Shown piece by piece: positions 1-8,653 of a stretch of 64,000 bases of DNA (the first letter of the stretch is position 1; each line of letters begins with the position of its first letter). A program made the position numbers and the translations under genes. Below the pieces are notes generated by a model. The model searched no databases, was not told the DNA's origin, and was given only the letters and a program-made list of their open reading frames with translations. This DNA is from Lentzea flava (lineage in GTDB: Bacteria; Actinomycetota; Actinomycetes; Mycobacteriales; Pseudonocardiaceae): contig NZ_BMRE01000043.1 of NCBI RefSeq assembly GCF_014648475.1, positions 1 through 64,000 on the forward strand. Reading direction: 5' to 3'.

Positions 1-134
1 GGGACCCACCCCACCAGCCCGGTATGCCAAGGACTGCTCGGCTGCGCCATCGCTTGGGCTCGCCTCCGGCCTCGCCGCTTGGCTTCGCCTTCGCGAGACA
101 TCCGCCTGGGGCCGGGGCCGGGGGGCGGAGGCGG

Positions 135-959
135 TTACTGGGTGGCGCTTGCCCGTGCGTAGGCGTCGGCGCCGCTGAACACGTTTTGGCCGTACTCCAC
201 GGAGTTGTTGTAGGCCATCACCGCTGCCCACCAGCCCTGGCCCGTGCCCAGGTCCCGTGCGCCGCCTGCGCAGAGGTAGCGCGCGGCGGTGAGGGCCGCG
301 TCGTCGATGTTCTGCGGGTCTGCGGGGAGGCCGTCGTTGGCCGCGCGCTTGGCCCAGCGGTTCCAGGTGCCTGGGATGAACTGCATCGGGCCCACGGCTC
401 GGTCCCAGGTCGGGTCGCCGTCCAGGCGGCCGCCGTCGGTGTCGCGGATGGCTCGGACTCCTGGGGCGCCGTTCAGGGGGACGCCGATGATCGGGCGGGT
501 TGGGAGGCCGTTTTCCTGGAGGCGGGAGCCGTTGATGCTGCCGTGGCGGGATTCGACTCGGCCGATGCCCGCCAGGGTGGCCCAGGAGATGCGGCAGGCT
601 GGGGCCTCGCGTTGCATGGCCAGGTCGGCTGCGGCGTAGGCGTGCAGGGCGCGGACTGGGATGTCGGTTTTCGACGCCACGCGGGTTGCCCACTCGGACA
701 ACGGGTTGGTGTCCGTGGTGGTGGTGTTGCCCGGGGCTGAGGCGTTGCCGGGGGCGGCGGCGCCTGGTTCCACCTCCTGGATCGGGACCAGGAACGGGGG
801 TGGGCCCAGCGGGGCCGCGTCGCGGCGGTTCAGGGCGCCCAGGCCCCAGGCTGCGGCGGCCACTACGACGATCAGCAGCAGCACCAGGACCAGGCGGCCG
901 AAGATGTTGCCGTAGTTGGGGCGGCGGGCTGGGTCTTTTGGCGGCTGCGGCGGGACCAC
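135..959 (-). CDS. Membrane-anchored lytic murein transglycosylase
   Basis: Predicted peptidoglycan lytic transglycosylase acting outside the membrane. With the GTG start at 959 the protein has 274 residues: a short Pro-rich cytoplasmic tail, one membrane helix (about residues 21-42), a Pro/Thr/Asn-rich linker and an SLT-like domain. The likely catalytic Glu lies in GIGRVESRHG, and the block DRAVGPMQFIPGTW is typical of the family. An ATG at 1037 is also in frame, but it would put coding sequence up to the iron boxes of efeU and add a charged non-membrane extension, so I prefer 959. It is paralogous to the gene at 16182-17492, with near-identical stretches around AIRDTDGGRLDGD. Bases 1-134 downstream show nothing recognisable. 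Confidence 0.85.
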   Translation of the reverse strand: MVPPQPPKDPARRPNYGNIFGRLVLVLLLIVVVAAAAWGLGALNRRDAAPLGPPPFLVPIQEVEPGAAAPGNASAPGNTTTTDTNPLSEWATRVASKTDIPVRALHAYAAADLAMQREAPACRISWATLAGIGRVESRHGSINGSRLQENGLPTRPIIGVPLNGAPGVRAIRDTDGGRLDGDPTWDRAVGPMQFIPGTWNRWAKRAANDGLPADPQNIDDAALTAARYLCAGGARDLGTGQGWWAAVMAYNNSVEYGQNVFSGADAYARASATQ

Positions 960-1037
960 GGAACCCAGGCTACGTGGTTCGCGAGAGCGGCGAACGGGTG
1001 AACAGTGATGAAACCGGCACCGATGGCGGCTGGACAT

Positions 1038-1072
1038 TCAGGTGAGGCTTACCTTAAATGAGGCCGACCTAA
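1038..1072. promoter_or_regulatory. Two overlapping DtxR/IdeR-type iron boxes upstream of efeU
   Basis: TCAGGTGAGGCTTACCTTA (1038-1056) matches the DtxR/IdeR consensus TTAGGTTAGSCTAACCTAA at 15 of 19 positions. A second box at 1054-1072, starting TTAAATGAGG and ending ACCTAA, matches at 14 of 19. The two overlap by three bases and lie 18 bp before the efeU start, where a bound iron-loaded repressor would block transcription. The matches are seen directly; binding is inferred from the known consensus and from the iron-uptake genes downstream. Confidence 0.75.
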
Positions 1073-1089
1073 TTCACGGAGGCGTCGGG

Positions 1090-1914
1090 ATGTTGTTCAG
1101 CAATGGCTTGATCGGGCTGCGGGAAGGCCTGGAGGCCGCGCTCGTGGTGAGCATCCTGATCGCATTCCTCGTGAAAACGGACAGAAGGTACGCGCTCAAG
1201 TGGGTTTGGGTCGGTGTTGCGACCGCTGTGGCACTCTCCGTAGCGGCTGGGGCGATCATCACCTTCAGTGCTGCCGGGATGTCGTTCGAGCAGCAGGAAG
1301 CGTTCGGCGGGATCATGTCGATCATTGCCGTCGCGTTCGTCACCGGAATGATCTTCTGGATGCGCAAGGCGGCCAAGACGATCGCGGCCGACCTGCGCGG
1401 GAAAATGGACGAAGCGCTCAAAATCGGGCCGCTTGCGATCATCGTTGTGTCCCTTTTGTCCGTTGGTCGGGAAGGGCTCGAGACCGCCGTCTTCTTCTAT
1501 TCCAGCGTGCAGGCCGCGGGCGGGGGGACCACGGAGCCGCTGCTCGGGTTCCTGGCAGGGATCGCGGTGGCCGTGGTGATCGCGGCGCTGCTGTACCAGG
1601 GGGCGATCCGGTTCGATCTCGGGAAGTTCTTCACGGTCACGGGTGTGCTGCTCGTGTTCGTGGCGGCCGGGGTGCTGAGCTACGGCATTCACGACCTGCA
1701 GGAGGCCGCGATCCTGCCGGGGCTCGACACGCTCGCGTTCGACATCAGCGACACCGTGCCCGAGGACTCCTGGTACGGCGCGCTGCTCAAGGGGTTCTTC
1801 AACTACTCGCAGCGCACGTCCGTGCTGCAGGCCATCGCGTGGGTCGCCTACGTGGGGGTTGTCCTGTCCGTGTTCCTCGTCCGGCCGCGCCGCCGCGCCG
1901 CCGTGCCCAACTGA
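1090..1914 (+). CDS. efeU: EfeU/FTR1-type ferrous iron permease
   Basis: Polytopic inner-membrane iron permease of the EfeUOB system, 274 residues, the usual length. Both hallmark REGLE motifs are present, at about residues 11-15 and 127-131; in this family these Glu residues conduct iron. I chose ATG 1090 because GGAGG (1078-1082) precedes it and the protein then begins with the typical MLFSNGLIGLREGLEA; an upstream GTG at 1042 falls inside the iron box. efeO follows after 17 bp and efeB overlaps efeO, so the three form one operon, probably iron-repressed. Confidence 0.95.
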   Translation: MLFSNGLIGLREGLEAALVVSILIAFLVKTDRRYALKWVWVGVATAVALSVAAGAIITFSAAGMSFEQQEAFGGIMSIIAVAFVTGMIFWMRKAAKTIAADLRGKMDEALKIGPLAIIVVSLLSVGREGLETAVFFYSSVQAAGGGTTEPLLGFLAGIAVAVVIAALLYQGAIRFDLGKFFTVTGVLLVFVAAGVLSYGIHDLQEAAILPGLDTLAFDISDTVPEDSWYGALLKGFFNYSQRTSVLQAIAWVAYVGVVLSVFLVRPRRRAAVPN

Positions 1915-1931
1915 TCAATGGAGTAGTGACC

Positions 1932-3047
1932 GTGCGCAAGGCAGTAGTGATTCTCGGCTCGCTCGCGGTGCTGGCGGCGTGTAGCAGCAACACCACGAAC
2001 AGCGCGAGTGGTGCCATCGCCGTCGAGGCGAGCGACGACGCGTGCAAGGTCGCCAAGACCGAGGCGAGCACCGGCAACGTCACGTTCGAGGTGACCAACA
2101 AGGGCACCAAGGTGACGGAGTTCTACCTCTACGCGGAGGGCGACCGGATCCTCGGCGAGGTCGAGAACATCGGGCCCGGCCTCACGCGCAAGCTGATCGT
2201 CGAGGTGACGGAGGCGGGCAAGTTCCAGACCGCCTGCAAGCCCGGCATGAAGGGCGACGGCATCCGCGGCGACTTCACGGTCAAGGGTGACAGCAAGAAG
2301 TCGACCGAGGGCGACGCGCTGCTGGCGGAGGCGACCAAGAGCTACCAGCGCTACGTCAACTCGCAGGCCGACCAGCTGCTGGTGAAGACCGAGGAGTTCG
2401 TCAACGCCGTCAAGGCCAAGAAGGTCGACGACGCCAAGGCGCTCTTCCCCGTGTCGCGGATCTACTGGGAGCGCATCGAGCCCGTCGCGGAGAGCTTCGG
2501 CGACCTCGACCCCAAGATCGACGGCCGCGAGGACGTCATCGAGGAGGGCATGGCGTTCACCGGCTACCACCGCCTCGAGAAGGACCTGTGGGAGTCCGGG
2601 CTGCAGGCCGACTCCGAGAAGATCGCGGATCAGCTCCTCGTCGACGTCAAGGAGATCGTCGCCAAGGCGAAGTCGGTCGAGCTGACCCCGGTGCAGCTGG
2701 CCAACGGTGCCAAGGAACTGCTCGACGAGGTCGCCACCGGCAAGATCACCGGTGAGGAGGACCGCTACTCGCACACCGACCTGTGGGACTTCCGGGCCAA
2801 TGTGGACGGTTCGCAGGCGGCCATCGCGGCGCTGCGGCCGGTCGTGGAGCAGAAGGACAAGGCGCTCGTGTCCACTCTGGACGCCAAGTTCAAGGCTCTC
2901 GACGAGGCGCTCGAGAAGCACCGCAAGGGTGACGGCTTCAAGCTCTACACCGAGCTGTCCAAGGACGAGGTCAAGGCGCTGGCCGAGGCCGTCGACGCGC
3001 TCGGCGAGCCGGTCAGCAAGGTCGCGGAAGTGGTGTCTGCCAAGTGA
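1932..3047 (+). CDS. efeO: EfeO: lipoprotein with cupredoxin and M75 domains
   Basis: Extracytoplasmic component of EfeUOB that delivers iron to the EfeU permease. The 371-residue product starts with a lipoprotein signal ending LAAC (Cys about residue 17), followed by a cupredoxin-like region (residues about 35-125) and a C-terminal imelysin/M75 helical domain carrying the HxxE motif as HRLE near residue 213. GTG 1932 is chosen because GGAG lies 8 bp upstream and it gives a clean signal peptide; GTG 1926 is an alternative two codons longer. The stop codon overlaps the efeB start. Confidence 0.93.
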   Translation: MRKAVVILGSLAVLAACSSNTTNSASGAIAVEASDDACKVAKTEASTGNVTFEVTNKGTKVTEFYLYAEGDRILGEVENIGPGLTRKLIVEVTEAGKFQTACKPGMKGDGIRGDFTVKGDSKKSTEGDALLAEATKSYQRYVNSQADQLLVKTEEFVNAVKAKKVDDAKALFPVSRIYWERIEPVAESFGDLDPKIDGREDVIEEGMAFTGYHRLEKDLWESGLQADSEKIADQLLVDVKEIVAKAKSVELTPVQLANGAKELLDEVATGKITGEEDRYSHTDLWDFRANVDGSQAAIAALRPVVEQKDKALVSTLDAKFKALDEALEKHRKGDGFKLYTELSKDEVKALAEAVDALGEPVSKVAEVVSAK

Positions 3048-4288
3048 GCGGGATGTCGCGGCGCAGGCTGCTGGGGTACGCGGGCGCCGGTGTGGCGCTC
3101 GCGGGTGCCGGCGCCACCGCGGGGGTGCTCGCGACCAAGGAGTCTCCCGAGGTCGAGAACGTCGCCGCCGCCAAGGTTCCGTTCCGCGGTGACGTCCAGG
3201 CGGGCATCACCACGCCCGCGCAGGACCACATGCACTTCGTCGCGCTGGACGTGAAGACGACCAGCCGCGACGAGCTGATCGACCTGCTCAAGCAGTGGAC
3301 GGTGGCCGCGGAACGGATGACCGCCGGCCAGGAGGCCGCGGAGAACGGTGCCGTCGGTGGCAACGCCGAGGCGCCGCCCAAGGACACCGGTGAGGCGCTC
3401 GACCTGCCCGCGTCCGCGCTGACGATCACGATCGGCTTCGGGCCGTCGTTGTTCGACGACAGGTTCGGGCTGAAGGACAAGCGGCCGGAGCGGTTGATCG
3501 ACCTGCCGCGCTTCCCGCAGGACGACCTGGACCCCGCGCGCAGCAACGGGGACATCTGCCTCCAGGCCTGTGCGAACGACCCGCAGGTCGCGGTGCACGC
3601 GATCCGCAACCTGGTCCGCATCGGCTTCGGCCGGGTCGCGGTCCGCTGGTCGCAGCTCGGGTTCGGCCGAACGTCGTCGACGACGCGCTCGCAGGCGACG
3701 CCGCGCAACCTGTTCGGGTTCAAGGACGGCACGCGCAACATCAAGGCCGAGGACACCGAACTGCTCAAGGAGCACGTCTGGGTCTCGAAGGAGGACGGGC
3801 CGGACTGGCTCGTCGGCGGCACGTACCTGGTGACGCGCCGGATCCGCATGCACATCGAGATCTGGGACCGCACGTCGCTCGCCGAGCAGGAGCAGATCAT
3901 CGGCCGCACCAAGGGCGAGGGCGCGCCGCTCGGGCAGCAGAAGGAGTTCGACGAGCCCGACCTGCACGTCAGGGGCGCGGGCGGAGTGCCGTTGATCGGC
4001 GAGGTCTCGCACATCCGCCTCGCGTCGCCGGAGTCGTTGAACGGGGCGCGAATCCTGCGCCGCGGCTACAACTTCACCGACGGCTCGGACGGCCTCGGCC
4101 ACCTCGACGCCGGCCTGTTCTTCGTGGCGTTCAACCGCGACACGCGCAAGCAGTTCGTGCCGATGCAGCAGGCTCTGTCCACTAAGGACGAGATGATGGA
4201 GTACGTCGAACACACGGGCTCGGGGCACTTCGCGGTGCCGCCGGGCGTGAAGGAGGGAGGGTTCTGGGGCGACACCCTCTTCCGGTGA
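3044..4288 (+). CDS. efeB: EfeB: Tat-exported Dyp-type haem peroxidase
   Basis: Dye-decolourising peroxidase partner of EfeUO, thought to oxidise ferrous iron or act on haem outside the cytoplasm. The 414-residue protein has a twin-arginine signal (SRRRLLGYAGAG), consistent with export of a folded haem protein, and the family motif GxxDG as GFKDGTRN near residue 225. GTG 3044 overlaps the efeO stop by four bases (GTGA); ATG 3053 is possible and keeps the Tat motif. It is the last gene of the operon; the next gene is on the opposite strand 1 bp away. Confidence 0.94.
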   Translation: MSGMSRRRLLGYAGAGVALAGAGATAGVLATKESPEVENVAAAKVPFRGDVQAGITTPAQDHMHFVALDVKTTSRDELIDLLKQWTVAAERMTAGQEAAENGAVGGNAEAPPKDTGEALDLPASALTITIGFGPSLFDDRFGLKDKRPERLIDLPRFPQDDLDPARSNGDICLQACANDPQVAVHAIRNLVRIGFGRVAVRWSQLGFGRTSSTTRSQATPRNLFGFKDGTRNIKAEDTELLKEHVWVSKEDGPDWLVGGTYLVTRRIRMHIEIWDRTSLAEQEQIIGRTKGEGAPLGQQKEFDEPDLHVRGAGGVPLIGEVSHIRLASPESLNGARILRRGYNFTDGSDGLGHLDAGLFFVAFNRDTRKQFVPMQQALSTKDEMMEYVEHTGSGHFAVPPGVKEGGFWGDTLFR

Positions 4289-4678
4289 TCAGCTTCCCAG
4301 AGCCATCCGGGCTTTGACCTCGCCGAGCGCTTCCTGGTACTCGGGTGACGGGTTCATCGCGACCGCCATCCGCAACTGGGCGAGCGCCTCGGCGAGGCGC
4401 CCGAGCCGCTGCAGCGTCTTGCCGAGCGCGAACCGCGCGTAGTGGTCGCTCGGATCGAGGTCGAGCACCTTCCTGAACGCCTGTTCAGCCCTGTTGAGCT
4501 GCGCGGATCCGAGATAGGCCCGACCGGCGAGCAGCTGAACGGACGGCGCCTCCCCGGCCTCGTCCAGCACCTGCTGTAGTTCGCGCAGCGCGTCGAGAGG
4601 CCGGCGCTGTGCGAGCAACGCCTCCGCCTTCCGGAACGCCTCGAAGGTGCTGTCCGTCATTCGATCAACGTTACCCAC
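4289..4678 (-). CDS. Small TPR-repeat protein
   Basis: Predicted soluble tetratricopeptide-repeat protein of 129 residues (123 if ATG 4660 is used). Helical repeats with the TPR pattern run through most of the sequence, for example AEQAFRKVLDLDPSDHYARF and the following repeat ending MNPSPEYQEALGEV. Such proteins are protein-interaction scaffolds; no partner can be named. The GTG start at 4678 overlaps the stop of the upstream EamA gene, suggesting translational coupling, while ATG 4660 gives a more standard N-terminus. It converges on efeB with almost no gap. Confidence 0.75.
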   Translation of the reverse strand: MGNVDRMTDSTFEAFRKAEALLAQRRPLDALRELQQVLDEAGEAPSVQLLAGRAYLGSAQLNRAEQAFRKVLDLDPSDHYARFALGKTLQRLGRLAEALAQLRMAVAMNPSPEYQEALGEVKARMALGS

Positions 4679-5564
4679 CGATCCGCGGTTCTTCGACTGC
4701 CGTCCGGGCGACAGAACTCTTTGGAGTGGCCGCCCCGAGCCAGCAGGCCCCGAACCCGAGCACCAGTCCGGCCCCGACGCCCGCCGTCGGCACCTGTCCC
4801 AGCAACGGCCACGCGATCAACGCCGTCACCGACGGCACCACAGAGGACAGCGTGGTCATCGCCGCCGCGCCCCCGTTGCGCACGCCGACCAGGAACAGCG
4901 ACGCACCGCCCATCGAGTTCACCAGCACCAGGAACGTGACGGTCAGCCAGAACTGCCGCCAGTCCGTCACGCCGGCGTTCTCGGTGAGCGCCAGCAACCC
5001 GACCACGGGCACCGACACGGCGTGCTGCACGGCGTTGCCGCTGCGGAAGTCCGTGTCCCGGCAGAACTTCTGCTGGTAGACGCCGCCCGCGACGAATCCC
5101 AGCATGCCCAGCACGGTGAACACCGCGCCGAACCCGAACGACCCCAGCCGGTCCGACAACGCGGCCAGCACGGCGGCGACTCCGAGCACCAGGCCCGCGA
5201 GCCGCGTCAGTCCAATTCGGACACGGAACACCCTGGCAGCCACAACGGCGGTGAGCACCGGCGTGCACGAGATCACCAACGCCGTCACCGACGCGGGCAC
5301 ACCCAGCCGCAGCCCGAGATAGACGCCCGAGAACTGGCACGCCTGCACCAGCAACCCCGCCACGCACGTGTGCACGAGCGCCCACCCACGAGGCCAGCGT
5401 GCGCTCGTCACCATCGCCACGAGAGCCATGAGCGTTGCCGCGAGGGCGAAGCGGATCGTGGTCATCAGGAACGGGGGAGCCACGGCCACGGCGAGCGCGC
5501 CCACCGGATAACCGGAGGCCCAGACCAGCACGGTGCCCGCCGCGAAGCCGGGTTTGATCCTCAC
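4671..5564 (-). CDS. EamA/DMT-family transporter
   Basis: Inner-membrane exporter of the drug/metabolite transporter superfamily, 297 residues with about ten hydrophobic helices in two EamA repeats. The N-terminal repeat contains LVWASGYPVGALA and the second begins near FGFGAVFTVLGML. Members export amino acids or other small metabolites; the substrate is not readable. It sits 28 bp downstream of the aminotransferase gene on the same strand, so an amino-acid-related role is plausible. Its stop overlaps the TPR gene start. Confidence 0.85.
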   Translation of the reverse strand: MRIKPGFAAGTVLVWASGYPVGALAVAVAPPFLMTTIRFALAATLMALVAMVTSARWPRGWALVHTCVAGLLVQACQFSGVYLGLRLGVPASVTALVISCTPVLTAVVAARVFRVRIGLTRLAGLVLGVAAVLAALSDRLGSFGFGAVFTVLGMLGFVAGGVYQQKFCRDTDFRSGNAVQHAVSVPVVGLLALTENAGVTDWRQFWLTVTFLVLVNSMGGASLFLVGVRNGGAAAMTTLSSVVPSVTALIAWPLLGQVPTAGVGAGLVLGFGACWLGAATPKSSVARTAVEEPRIGG

Positions 5565-5592
5565 GGTCTCCAGGCGTACCAGTCAGCGGTGC

Positions 5593-6729
5593 TCAGGACG
5601 AGCTTTCGTGCCAGGCCACGGCCATCCTGCGGACCGCCTCGGTGATGATCTCCGGCGAGGTCGCGAGGTTCATCCGCGCGAACCCCGCACCGCCGGTGCC
5701 GAACGGGATTCCCGAGCTCAGCGCGACCTTGCCGCGCTTCAGGAACGTCTTGGCCGGGTTGTCGCCGAGCCCGAGGTCGCGGCAGTCGAGCCAGGCGAGG
5801 TAGGTGGCCTGACCCGGTTGGTAGCGGACCGCCGGGAGCTGTTCGGCCAGGAGGCCGGCGAGCAACCTCCGGTTCTCGTCGAGCCCTTCCAGCAGGGCGT
5901 CCAGCCATTCGACGCCATCCCGCAGCGCCGCGGTGTGCGCGAGAACTCCGACATGGCTCGCGCTGTAGCGCGCTTCTTCCGGAAGGCGCGCGAGATCGTC
6001 GGCGGCGGCCGGGCCCGCGATCGCGAGGGCGGCCTTGAGACCGGCGAGGTTCCACGCTTTGGAGGCCGAGGTCAGCGACAGGCCGTCGTCGTCCGCGACG
6101 CTGAGGTACGGCACGAAGCCGGCGGTCGTGAGAGGCGCGTGGATCTCGTCCGCCACGACCCGGATTCCGTGCCTGCGCGCCAGTTCGGCGACCTGTTCGA
6201 GCTCAGCCGCGCTGTGGACGGTGCCGGTCGGGTTGTGCGGGTTGCACAGCAGGTACACCGCACCGCGGCCCGCCCGCGTGAACGCCTCCTCCAGCGCGGC
6301 GAAGTCGAGCCGCGAGGAGGCGCTGAGCGGCGCCTCGACCACGGTCCGCCCCAGCGTCTCGACGACCTCGTAGAACGGCGGGTAGACGGGACAGTTGACC
6401 ACGACGGGCGCATCCCGGCGGGACACCAGCCGGAACATCTCGGCGACGCCCGTCATCACGTCGGGCACGATCGCCATCCGGTCCACGGCCGGCTCCCAGT
6501 TCCACCGCTTCTTCGCGAACTCGGCGAGAGCTTCGGCGTACGCGGTGCCGCTGGGGTAGCCGGTGTCGCCGCGCGCGACCGCGTCGGTGATGGCCCGCGC
6601 GACCGGTTCGGCCAGGAGGACGTCCATCTCGGCGATCCACAGCGGCAGCACGTCCTCGGGGTAGTACCGCCACTTCATGCTCGTGCGTTGCCTCAGCTGC
6701 TCCAGAGTGAGCTGACGTAACGGGTTCAT
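5593..6729 (-). CDS. PLP-dependent aminotransferase / C-S lyase, PatB/MalY type
   Basis: Class I/II fold PLP enzyme of 378 residues, closest in pattern to the PatB/MalY cystathionine beta-lyase group (N-terminus with MKWRYYPEDVLPLWIAEMDV, the family's early W..Y...LP.W.A.MD). The PLP-binding Lys is in SASKAWNLAGLKAALAI; the upstream Asp is in VVADEIHAPL and the Asn-Pro-His in CNPHNPTG. It may cleave cystathionine or cysteine conjugates to pyruvate, ammonia and a thiol, or transaminate. It is divergent from an Lrp-type regulator across a roughly 50-bp gap, the usual arrangement for local control. Confidence 0.88.
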   Translation of the reverse strand: MNPLRQLTLEQLRQRTSMKWRYYPEDVLPLWIAEMDVLLAEPVARAITDAVARGDTGYPSGTAYAEALAEFAKKRWNWEPAVDRMAIVPDVMTGVAEMFRLVSRRDAPVVVNCPVYPPFYEVVETLGRTVVEAPLSASSRLDFAALEEAFTRAGRGAVYLLCNPHNPTGTVHSAAELEQVAELARRHGIRVVADEIHAPLTTAGFVPYLSVADDDGLSLTSASKAWNLAGLKAALAIAGPAAADDLARLPEEARYSASHVGVLAHTAALRDGVEWLDALLEGLDENRRLLAGLLAEQLPAVRYQPGQATYLAWLDCRDLGLGDNPAKTFLKRGKVALSSGIPFGTGGAGFARMNLATSPEIITEAVRRMAVAWHESSS

Positions 6730-6780
6730 GGGGCAAACCTAAGCTTCTTGGCCGAGGAAGTGTTTGCGATTCTTTGCGGC

Positions 6781-7230
6781 ATGGACGCTCTGGACCGCAA
6801 AATTCTTGCCGAGGTGCAGGCGGACGGCCGGCTGACCGTCACGGAGCTGGCCGGCCGCGTGCAGCTGAGCATCTCCCGCTGCCAGCGCCGGTTGCGCGAC
6901 CTGGAGAAGGCGGGCGTGATCCGCGGCTACCGCGCCGTCGTGGACGCCGCCGCGCTCGGGTTCGGGTTCGAGGCGCTGGTCTTCGCGAAGCTGCGGCTGG
7001 ACACGATGGCGGACTTCGACCGCGCGCTGGCCGAGGTGCCGAACGTGGTGGAGGCGCAGCGGTTGTTCGGCAGCCCCGACTACCTGCTGCGGGTGGTCAC
7101 CGCCGATCTCGCGTCCTACCAGCGGTTGTACGAGGAGACGCTGGCGAAGCTGCCAGGGGTGCGCGGGCTGACGTCGACGATCGTGATGAAGCAGGTGATC
7201 GAGCCGCGGCCGTTGCCGACGCAACCGTGA
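6781..7230 (+). CDS. Lrp/AsnC-family transcriptional regulator
   Basis: Feast/famine regulator of 149 residues: an N-terminal winged helix (MDALDRKILAEVQADGR then LTVTELAGRVQLSISRCQRR) and a C-terminal RAM ligand-binding domain. ATG 6781 is used because it gives the canonical LDRKIL start; an upstream TTG at 6748 would add eleven non-conserved residues. The gene is divergent from the PatB/MalY-like aminotransferase, so the 6730-6780 gap probably holds the operator for both, with an amino acid as effector. The effector is inferred from the family. Confidence 0.9.
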   Translation: MDALDRKILAEVQADGRLTVTELAGRVQLSISRCQRRLRDLEKAGVIRGYRAVVDAAALGFGFEALVFAKLRLDTMADFDRALAEVPNVVEAQRLFGSPDYLLRVVTADLASYQRLYEETLAKLPGVRGLTSTIVMKQVIEPRPLPTQP

Positions 7231-7235
7231 TGTGC

Positions 7236-7994
7236 CTACCAGCCGAGTACCTCGCCGTAGGCATTTCGGACCACGTCCAGGCATCGTTGCGGCTCGGGAA
7301 GTTCGCGGGTCTGGTGGGCCAGCTGCGACTGCCACTCGAGTCCGGTGGGAAGCGACGTGAATTCGTACTTCTGCACCGAAGCACCCGTTGCTTCGCGGAC
7401 CAGGTCGGCCGCTTCCTGTGTCAGCGCACCGAGTTCGGCCAGGTGTGCGAGGTCGTACAGGTCTCGTGCCGCGTGACGGTCTGCCCAGGCAAGAGTCTTC
7501 ATCGCCGCGAAAGCGGGCAACGTCGGAACTCTGAGCACGACCTCTCGCGTGACATCGCTGTATCGGGTTTCGATCCGGACGGCCTCGCTCGGCCACCGCG
7601 CCCAGTCCTCGTGGTCGAGAAGTTGAACGCGGACGCGGAGATCCGTGGTGGTGACGAGCAGGCCGGGTTCGACCGACTTCGTGGATCGCAGGGGAGGATC
7701 CCAGGTCGTTCCGGGAAACTCTCTGCGCAGTCGTCGTGGCAGCCGCTCGTCGAGCGCGGTGGCCACGGCATCGCGTTCAGGCGCCCACAGGTCGACGTCC
7801 TCGGACAACCTGCCGCCTGCCGCCGGGTCTGAGAGATGTGTCCTGGCCAGCGCGGTGCCGCCGACGAACAAGACCTCGGGCGCGATCTCGGGCAAGGCTG
7901 CCAGCACGTGGCTGATCAGATGGTCTCGCCGGACCTGGTCTTCGGCGACTCCGAACTCCTCGGCCACCGCGACGAGCTCGTCGTGCTCAAGCAC
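7236..7994 (-). CDS. AbiEii-type nucleotidyltransferase toxin
   Basis: Putative toxin of a type IV (AbiE) toxin-antitoxin and abortive-infection module, 252 residues. Nucleotidyltransferase motifs are visible: VLFVGGTALARTHL (GG plus Ser/Thr-like motif) and RLSEDVDLWAP (the DxD-type acidic motif), with a later conserved PTLPAFAAMKTLAWADRHAARDLYDL split here only by spacing of helices. AbiEii proteins transfer nucleotides, in characterised relatives to tRNA. Its start overlaps the end of the antitoxin gene by eight bases, the usual antitoxin-first order. Activity here is inferred from family membership. Confidence 0.85.
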   Translation of the reverse strand: MLEHDELVAVAEEFGVAEDQVRRDHLISHVLAALPEIAPEVLFVGGTALARTHLSDPAAGGRLSEDVDLWAPERDAVATALDERLPRRLRREFPGTTWDPPLRSTKSVEPGLLVTTTDLRVRVQLLDHEDWARWPSEAVRIETRYSDVTREVVLRVPTLPAFAAMKTLAWADRHAARDLYDLAHLAELGALTQEAADLVREATGASVQKYEFTSLPTGLEWQSQLAHQTRELPEPQRCLDVVRNAYGEVLGW

Positions 7995-8625
7995 CTGCTG
8001 CCTCTTTCCTCACTCGAGCCAACGCTCCTGGCCTGTGCTGCTCGCGTGCGAGTTCCTCGGTAACCGCCCAGTCGATCCTGCGGGCCAGCGCTCGCAGGAT
8101 CGGCCCGGCGTCGGCTTCCTCGATGCCGCCGAGCCGCGGCCGGGCGGCGATGTCGAGGGCCGTCTGCTCCGGCGTGGTCATCCAGCCCGTCGTGAGTTCG
8201 GTTTCCACGCGTTCGAGGTCAAGGCGTCCCACGTCGCGCTTGACGAAGACGATCTCACCCAGGTCGGTGTGCAGCTGGGGCCGCTGCTTGGGCACGGCCA
8301 CGACCGCGGTGCCGATGGCCCGCGGCAGAGCGCCGTGGCGCCGTGCGGCTGTGACGCTCATGAGCGCTACCGCGTCTCTGCCGTAGTCGGCCTGGGCGAT
8401 GCCGAGTGCCGCTGCCGCGAGGTCCGGGCGCCAGCGAGGGTCACCCAGCCGCTCCATCGGCGCCAGCGCGTAGTAGCCGGTGCTGATGCGGCGGAGCACG
8501 GCCTGTTCGAGCAGCCGTTCGAACTCGCTGCGGGGATGGGCGTAGACGTCGGCGGCATCCCTGGGGCGCACCACCTTGTTCGCCCTCTTGGCGAGAGCGG
8601 TCGGAATGGTGACATGACCCTTCAC
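7987..8625 (-). CDS. AbiEi-type antitoxin and transcriptional repressor
   Basis: Putative antitoxin partner of the downstream AbiEii gene, 212 residues. The N-terminal winged-helix region (about residues 1-75, with LEQAVLRRISTGYYAL) is expected to bind DNA and autorepress; the C-terminal domain is required for antitoxicity in studied AbiEi proteins. GTG 8625 is supported by GGAGG five bases upstream. The promoter carries a perfect inverted repeat (8635-8653) overlapping the likely transcription start, matching known autoregulation of AbiE operons through inverted repeats. Confidence 0.85.
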   Translation of the reverse strand: MKGHVTIPTALAKRANKVVRPRDAADVYAHPRSEFERLLEQAVLRRISTGYYALAPMERLGDPRWRPDLAAAALGIAQADYGRDAVALMSVTAARRHGALPRAIGTAVVAVPKQRPQLHTDLGEIVFVKRDVGRLDLERVETELTTGWMTTPEQTALDIAARPRLGGIEEADAGPILRALARRIDWAVTEELAREQHRPGALARVRKEAAGA

Positions 8626-8634
8626 TACGACCTC

Positions 8635-8653
8635 CGTAGGCTACGAGCCTACG
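8635..8653. promoter_or_regulatory. Palindromic operator of the AbiE-type operon
   Basis: CGTAGGCT-ACG-AGCCTACG is a perfect 8-bp inverted repeat. On the minus strand a TATTAT box (8657-8662) places the transcription start near 8650, inside the repeat, and the repeat abuts the GGAGG ribosome site of the antitoxin gene. This is the layout expected for an autorepressor site. The divergent SARP gene starts 57 bp away and might be affected too. Confidence 0.7.

Noticed and set aside
1..134. Possible coding sequence before the first gene
   Set aside because: Frames here are GC-rich shadows with no recognisable domain, start context or continuity into the window edge.
1200..1914. Long plus-strand frame over efeU that continues into efeO
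   Set aside because: It is an Arg/Gly-rich shadow of efeU in another frame; the real efeO reading starts at GTG 1932.
5533..6720. A 395-codon plus-strand frame opposite the aminotransferase gene
   Set aside because: Composition is typical of antisense shadows in high-GC DNA (Arg, Gly, Val rich), while the minus strand encodes a clear PLP enzyme.
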